Shown here: in pieces, positions 6,375 through 9,288 of the stretch
Numbering within the stretch: position 1 is the stretch's first letter
How the letters are laid out: the number at the start of each line of letters is the position of its first letter
NCBI GenBank assembly: GCA_019239815.1
Contig: JAFAZL010000057.1
Span: 1-9,288 of the forward strand
Length of the DNA: 9,288 bases
Source of the DNA: Acidobacteriota bacterium
Lineage (GTDB): Bacteria; Acidobacteriota; Terriglobia; Acidoferrales; UBA7541
Reading direction: 5' to 3'
Position numbers and translations under genes: made by a program
The notes under the pieces: model-generated
What the model saw: the letters and a program-made list of their open reading frames with translations, nothing else
What the model was told of the DNA's origin: nothing
Databases searched by the model: none

Positions 6375-7779
6375 ATCCAACTTGGCGGCTTTCGTTTTGG
6401 CGCTTGTTGCGACGGGCCTTGGAGCATCGGCTTCCGCCGGTCAAACGAGCGACAATCAACGACAGACGGAACTCACACTCGCTCGTGCGTTAGAGATGGC
6501 TGACGCGCACTATCCAAAGATTCGGGCGGCACTGGAGCAACAGGTTGCGGCAAAGAACGGGATCGGAGTCGCTCGCACAGCGTATCTTCCCCGGGTTGAC
6601 ACACTCTGGCAAACCAACCGAGCGACGGCGAATAACATTTATGGATTGCTCTTGCCGCAAGGGGTCATCCCCTCGATCTCTGGACCGGTCATCGCTTCCG
6701 ACAACAGCAGGAGCGCCTGGAGCAGCGCCGGCGGTGCGTTGGTGTCATGGCAGCCGTTCGATTTCGGACTGCGCAGCGCACAAGTCAATGTTGCGCGAAG
6801 CGCCGCGGAAGGCGCTAAAGCAGCGCTGAATCTAACCCGCCTGGATGTCGAGTTAGCAACACTAAATGCATACCTAGATCTTGCAACAGCAAAAAGAATC
6901 GTCGGGATTGCTGAGGCAAACGTCGAGCGGCTTACTGTGTTCTCAAATGCCGTGCACGTGCTTGTCACGAATGAACTTCGTCCCGGTGCGGACGCTTCGC
7001 AAGCAGACGCACAACTGGCACTAGCGCGAACGCAGCTAATTCAGGCACAAGCGAACGCAGAAGCCATCGGGGCGGTCCTGTCGAACTTTATCGGAATCGC
7101 GGCCTCGACGATTCAGCTAAACGATTCACATCTTACCGAATCGCCGCCACAAGACACTGCCATGGGAGCTTCAGTGGCCGAACATCCGGCAGCCCGGCAG
7201 GAAGCCGCTGCAGTGAATCAACAGCAACAACAGCTTTCGGTCCTCACGAGATCGTATGTACCGCAGTTCAACACACAGGCTGCAATCTCGGGTCGAGGTG
7301 CTGGAACCTCTCCGTCGGGCTTGTTTCCAGGGGGAAGCAATGGATTGGAACCGGACACCATGAACTGGGCAGTTGGCGTCCAGGTGACTTTCCCAGTGTT
7401 CGACATTTTCTCTTTGCACGAGCGTAAAAAAGTACAAGAGGCAAACGTCCGCGCAGAACAAGCTCGCTATGAGCAAACCATCGACGACCTTTCGACTGCG
7501 GTACAGCAAGCGAAGGCGCAGTTCACGGGGGCCACGCAGGTTGCGCTGAATACACCCGTCGAGCTGAAGGCCGCTCAAGAAAATGAGATTCAACAACGCG
7601 CTCGCTTTCAGTCCGGGCTTGCGACCGTTGTCGAAGTGGCAGCTGCGGAAAGCATCCTGGTGCAAGCGCAGTCAGATGACACACTTGCGCGCCTGAACAC
7701 CTGGCGAGCATTCGCTGCGATGGCAGCTGCGCGCGGGGACCTTAAGCCTTTTCTAGATCAGCTAGCAAAACAGCCGTGA
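6352..7779 (+). CDS. TolC-family outer-membrane efflux channel
   Basis: This outer-membrane factor of a tripartite efflux pump has 475 residues, about normal for the family. A signal peptide fits residues 1-29 ([17 protein letters not shown], cleavage near A29). Two pseudo-repeated OEP halves are visible. The first runs from [20 protein letters not shown] to the helical hairpin around 200-230; the second begins near [18 protein letters not shown]. Each half has the xxRxxYxP segment ([17 protein letters not shown]) preceding beta strands, and the helices are Ala/Gln-rich. The start is GTG 6352 because AAGGA (6339-6343) lies 8 nt upstream. Upstream in-frame ATGs (from 6175) would run through padR in another frame with no signal peptide at the N-terminus. 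The overlap with padR suggests translational coupling. The inner-membrane RND gene follows after 34 bp. The transported substrate is unknown. Confidence 0.87.
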   Translation: MSFLRWIESNLAAFVLALVATGLGASASAGQTSDNQRQTELTLARALEMADAHYPKIRAALEQQVAAKNGIGVARTAYLPRVDTLWQTNRATANNIYGLLLPQGVIPSISGPVIASDNSRSAWSSAGGALVSWQPFDFGLRSAQVNVARSAAEGAKAALNLTRLDVELATLNAYLDLATAKRIVGIAEANVERLTVFSNAVHVLVTNELRPGADASQADAQLALARTQLIQAQANAEAIGAVLSNFIGIAASTIQLNDSHLTESPPQDTAMGASVAEHPAARQEAAAVNQQQQQLSVLTRSYVPQFNTQAAISGRGAGTSPSGLFPGGSNGLEPDTMNWAVGVQVTFPVFDIFSLHERKKVQEANVRAEQARYEQTIDDLSTAVQQAKAQFTGATQVALNTPVELKAAQENEIQQRARFQSGLATVVEVAAAESILVQAQSDDTLARLNTWRAFAAMAAARGDLKPFLDQLAKQP

Positions 7780-7813
7780 GCGGCGGAAGTGTAAGCGGAG
7801 AGGAAGTAAAGAT

Positions 7814-9288
7814 ATGTGGCTCATTCGAGCGGCATTAAGGCGTCCGATAGCGACTTTGGTGGTGGTGATTGCGGTGGCGTTGTGTTCGGGTCTGGCGATC
7901 AGCCGGATGCGGATCGACATTTTTCCAAACCTCGACGTGCCCGTGATTTACGTTGCGCAGCCGTACGGCGGCATGAGCCCGGCGCAAATGGAAGGCTATC
8001 TTGTTTATTACTATGAATATCACTTCCTCTATATCAACGGAATTCAAAGCGTCGAAGATAAATCCATCCAGGGGACCGGCTTACTGAAATTGAGTTTTCA
8101 CCCTGGGACGAACATGAGTGAGGCGCTGGCTCAGACTATTTCTTATGTGAATCGTGCGCGCGCATTCATGCCTGCCGGCACAGTCTCGCCGTTCGTGATT
8201 CGATTTGACGCTGGCACGGTGCCGGTGGGCTACGTAGTATTTTCCAGCGAAAGTCGCACACTCGGCGAGATTCAAGACCTGGCCCTGAACCGCGTGCGTC
8301 CGGCGTTCGCGACGCTACCCGGACTCACATCACCGCCGCCCTTCGGCGGCAATCAACGCACGGTCGTAGTCACAATCAATCCCGATCAGCTGCGCGCCTA
8401 CAAAATGTCACCGGACGAGGTCGCCCAGGCTGTAAATAATGGGAACACTCTGCAACCGGCAGGCAACTTGCGCACCGGCAACTTACTGCGAATCGCACAA
8501 AGCGATTCGGTGACGCCAAATATCCAGAGCCTCGCCAACCTTCCGATTCGAACGGGATCAGGTCCCACGATCTATCTGGGTGATGTAGGAACTATTCAAG
8601 ACGCGACCGACATTCCAACTGGCTACGCCCTTGTGAATGGACGGAGGGCCGTCTACATACCTGTCACGAAACGCCCCGACGCTTCTACGGTCACGGTGGT
8701 GAACGAGGTCAAAAAGAATTTGCCGTACTTCCAGTCACTGGTGCCGGACGATATCAAAGTTACATATGAACTTGACCAATCGCCTTACGTGACGAGCGCG
8801 CTGTCGGGAGTGGTGCGCGAAGGGTTACTCGGGGCCTTGCTGACTGGACTGGTGGTACTGCTCTTTCTCGGTGACCTGCGAAGCTCCCTAATTGTGGTGG
8901 CTACCATTCCTTTCGCATTGCTCACAGCCGTCGTCGCGCTTTGGCTTGCAGGCCAGACGATCAACATCATGACGCTCGGAGGTCTCGCCCTGGCGATCGG
9001 CATCCTGGTTGATGAAGGCGTGGTGCTGATCGAGAATATTGACCATACGCTGGAACGCGAGCCAAATCTCCCCGTCGCTCGTGGCGTCTTGCAGGCTACG
9101 CAACTGACGATCGTTCCCCGATTTCTGGCATTACTGTCGATCGTCGCTGTATTTATGCCGTCATTTCTGATGACTGGCGTGACGCAAAGCCTGTTCGTAC
9201 CACTGTCGCTGGCAGTGGCTTTCGCAATGGCGGCGTCGTTCTTGCTGTCGAGCTCGTTTCTGCCGGTAATGTTCCTCTGGGTCCACAA
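7814..9288 (+). CDS. RND efflux pump inner-membrane subunit, N-terminal half (cut by window edge)
   Basis: This is a proton-driven inner-membrane transporter of the RND superfamily, HAE-like (AcrB relatives). The reading frame stays open for 491 codons to the window edge, about half of the usual ~1030-1080 residues. TM1 lies near residues 12-32 and is followed by the [12 protein letters not shown] motif, typical of HAE pumps. A large periplasmic porter domain follows (about 35-325). TM2 is near 335-353, TM3 near 358-378, TM4 near 388-410, with further membrane segments to the edge. TM4 contains [13 protein letters not shown]. The AcrB proton-relay pair D407-D408 corresponds to D400-E401 here. 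The start, ATG 7814, has GGAG/AGGA (7797-7804) upstream. It is co-transcribed with the TolC-like gene. No membrane-fusion protein gene is visible; it may follow downstream. Confidence 0.9.
   Translation, partial: MWLIRAALRRPIATLVVVIAVALCSGLAISRMRIDIFPNLDVPVIYVAQPYGGMSPAQMEGYLVYYYEYHFLYINGIQSVEDKSIQGTGLLKLSFHPGTNMSEALAQTISYVNRARAFMPAGTVSPFVIRFDAGTVPVGYVVFSSESRTLGEIQDLALNRVRPAFATLPGLTSPPPFGGNQRTVVVTINPDQLRAYKMSPDEVAQAVNNGNTLQPAGNLRTGNLLRIAQSDSVTPNIQSLANLPIRTGSGPTIYLGDVGTIQDATDIPTGYALVNGRRAVYIPVTKRPDASTVTVVNEVKKNLPYFQSLVPDDIKVTYELDQSPYVTSALSGVVREGLLGALLTGLVVLLFLGDLRSSLIVVATIPFALLTAVVALWLAGQTINIMTLGGLALAIGILVDEGVVLIENIDHTLEREPNLPVARGVLQATQLTIVPRFLALLSIVAVFMPSFLMTGVTQSLFVPLSLAVAFAMAASFLLSSSFLPVMFLWVH

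Noticed and set aside
8785..9288. Antisense 167-codon frame at the right edge
   Set aside because: It is opposite the RND membrane segments; the Ser/Thr/Arg-rich composition is the usual complement of hydrophobic codons.

Overview
The window looks like part of a GC-rich Gram-negative chromosome. Evidence for an outer membrane is a porin with a signal peptide and a C-terminal phenylalanine, plus a TolC-type channel. The best guess for the phylum is Acidobacteriota, from the overall style of the porin and the RND pump; this is inference from recalled family resemblance, not a search result. No tRNA, rRNA, CRISPR array or insertion sequence was seen.

Layout. (1) Positions 1-316, minus strand: the first ~105 codons of a 2-oxoglutarate dehydrogenase E1 gene (sucA type), cut by the window edge. 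(2) Positions 317-679: a divergent intergenic region holding four 11-bp-phased repeats that match the PhoB/PhoP box pattern. (3) Positions 680-4144, plus strand: a phosphate-starvation signalling cluster of phoB (response regulator), phoR (membrane histidine kinase, overlapping phoB by 11 bp) and phoU (negative modulator). No pst transporter genes are in view. (4) Positions 4145-4431: a non-coding gap with a hairpin and a weak Pho-like repeat. (5) Positions 4432-5880: a single-gene outer-membrane beta-barrel (alginate-export-like porin), closed by a strong intrinsic terminator. (6) Positions 5950-9288: an efflux operon consisting of a PadR-family repressor, a TolC-family outer-membrane factor overlapping it by 23 bp, and an RND inner-membrane pump that runs off the window. 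No membrane-fusion protein gene is seen, so it may lie beyond the right edge.

How the genes work together. PhoR would sense phosphate status, with PhoU holding it in check, and phosphorylate PhoB on D52. PhoB would then bind the 11-bp repeats in front of its own gene (autoregulation) and possibly two weaker repeat arrays in front of phoU and the porin. The PadR protein probably represses its own operon through a 13-bp tandem repeat that overlaps an AT-rich promoter, and is released when a toxic compound binds.

Nothing here is a clearly undescribed system; most genes are ordinary members of known families. The most useful leads are regulatory: the Pho-box arrays, the compact PadR operator with almost no 5' leader, and the Asp-Glu variant of the proton-relay pair in the RND pump.
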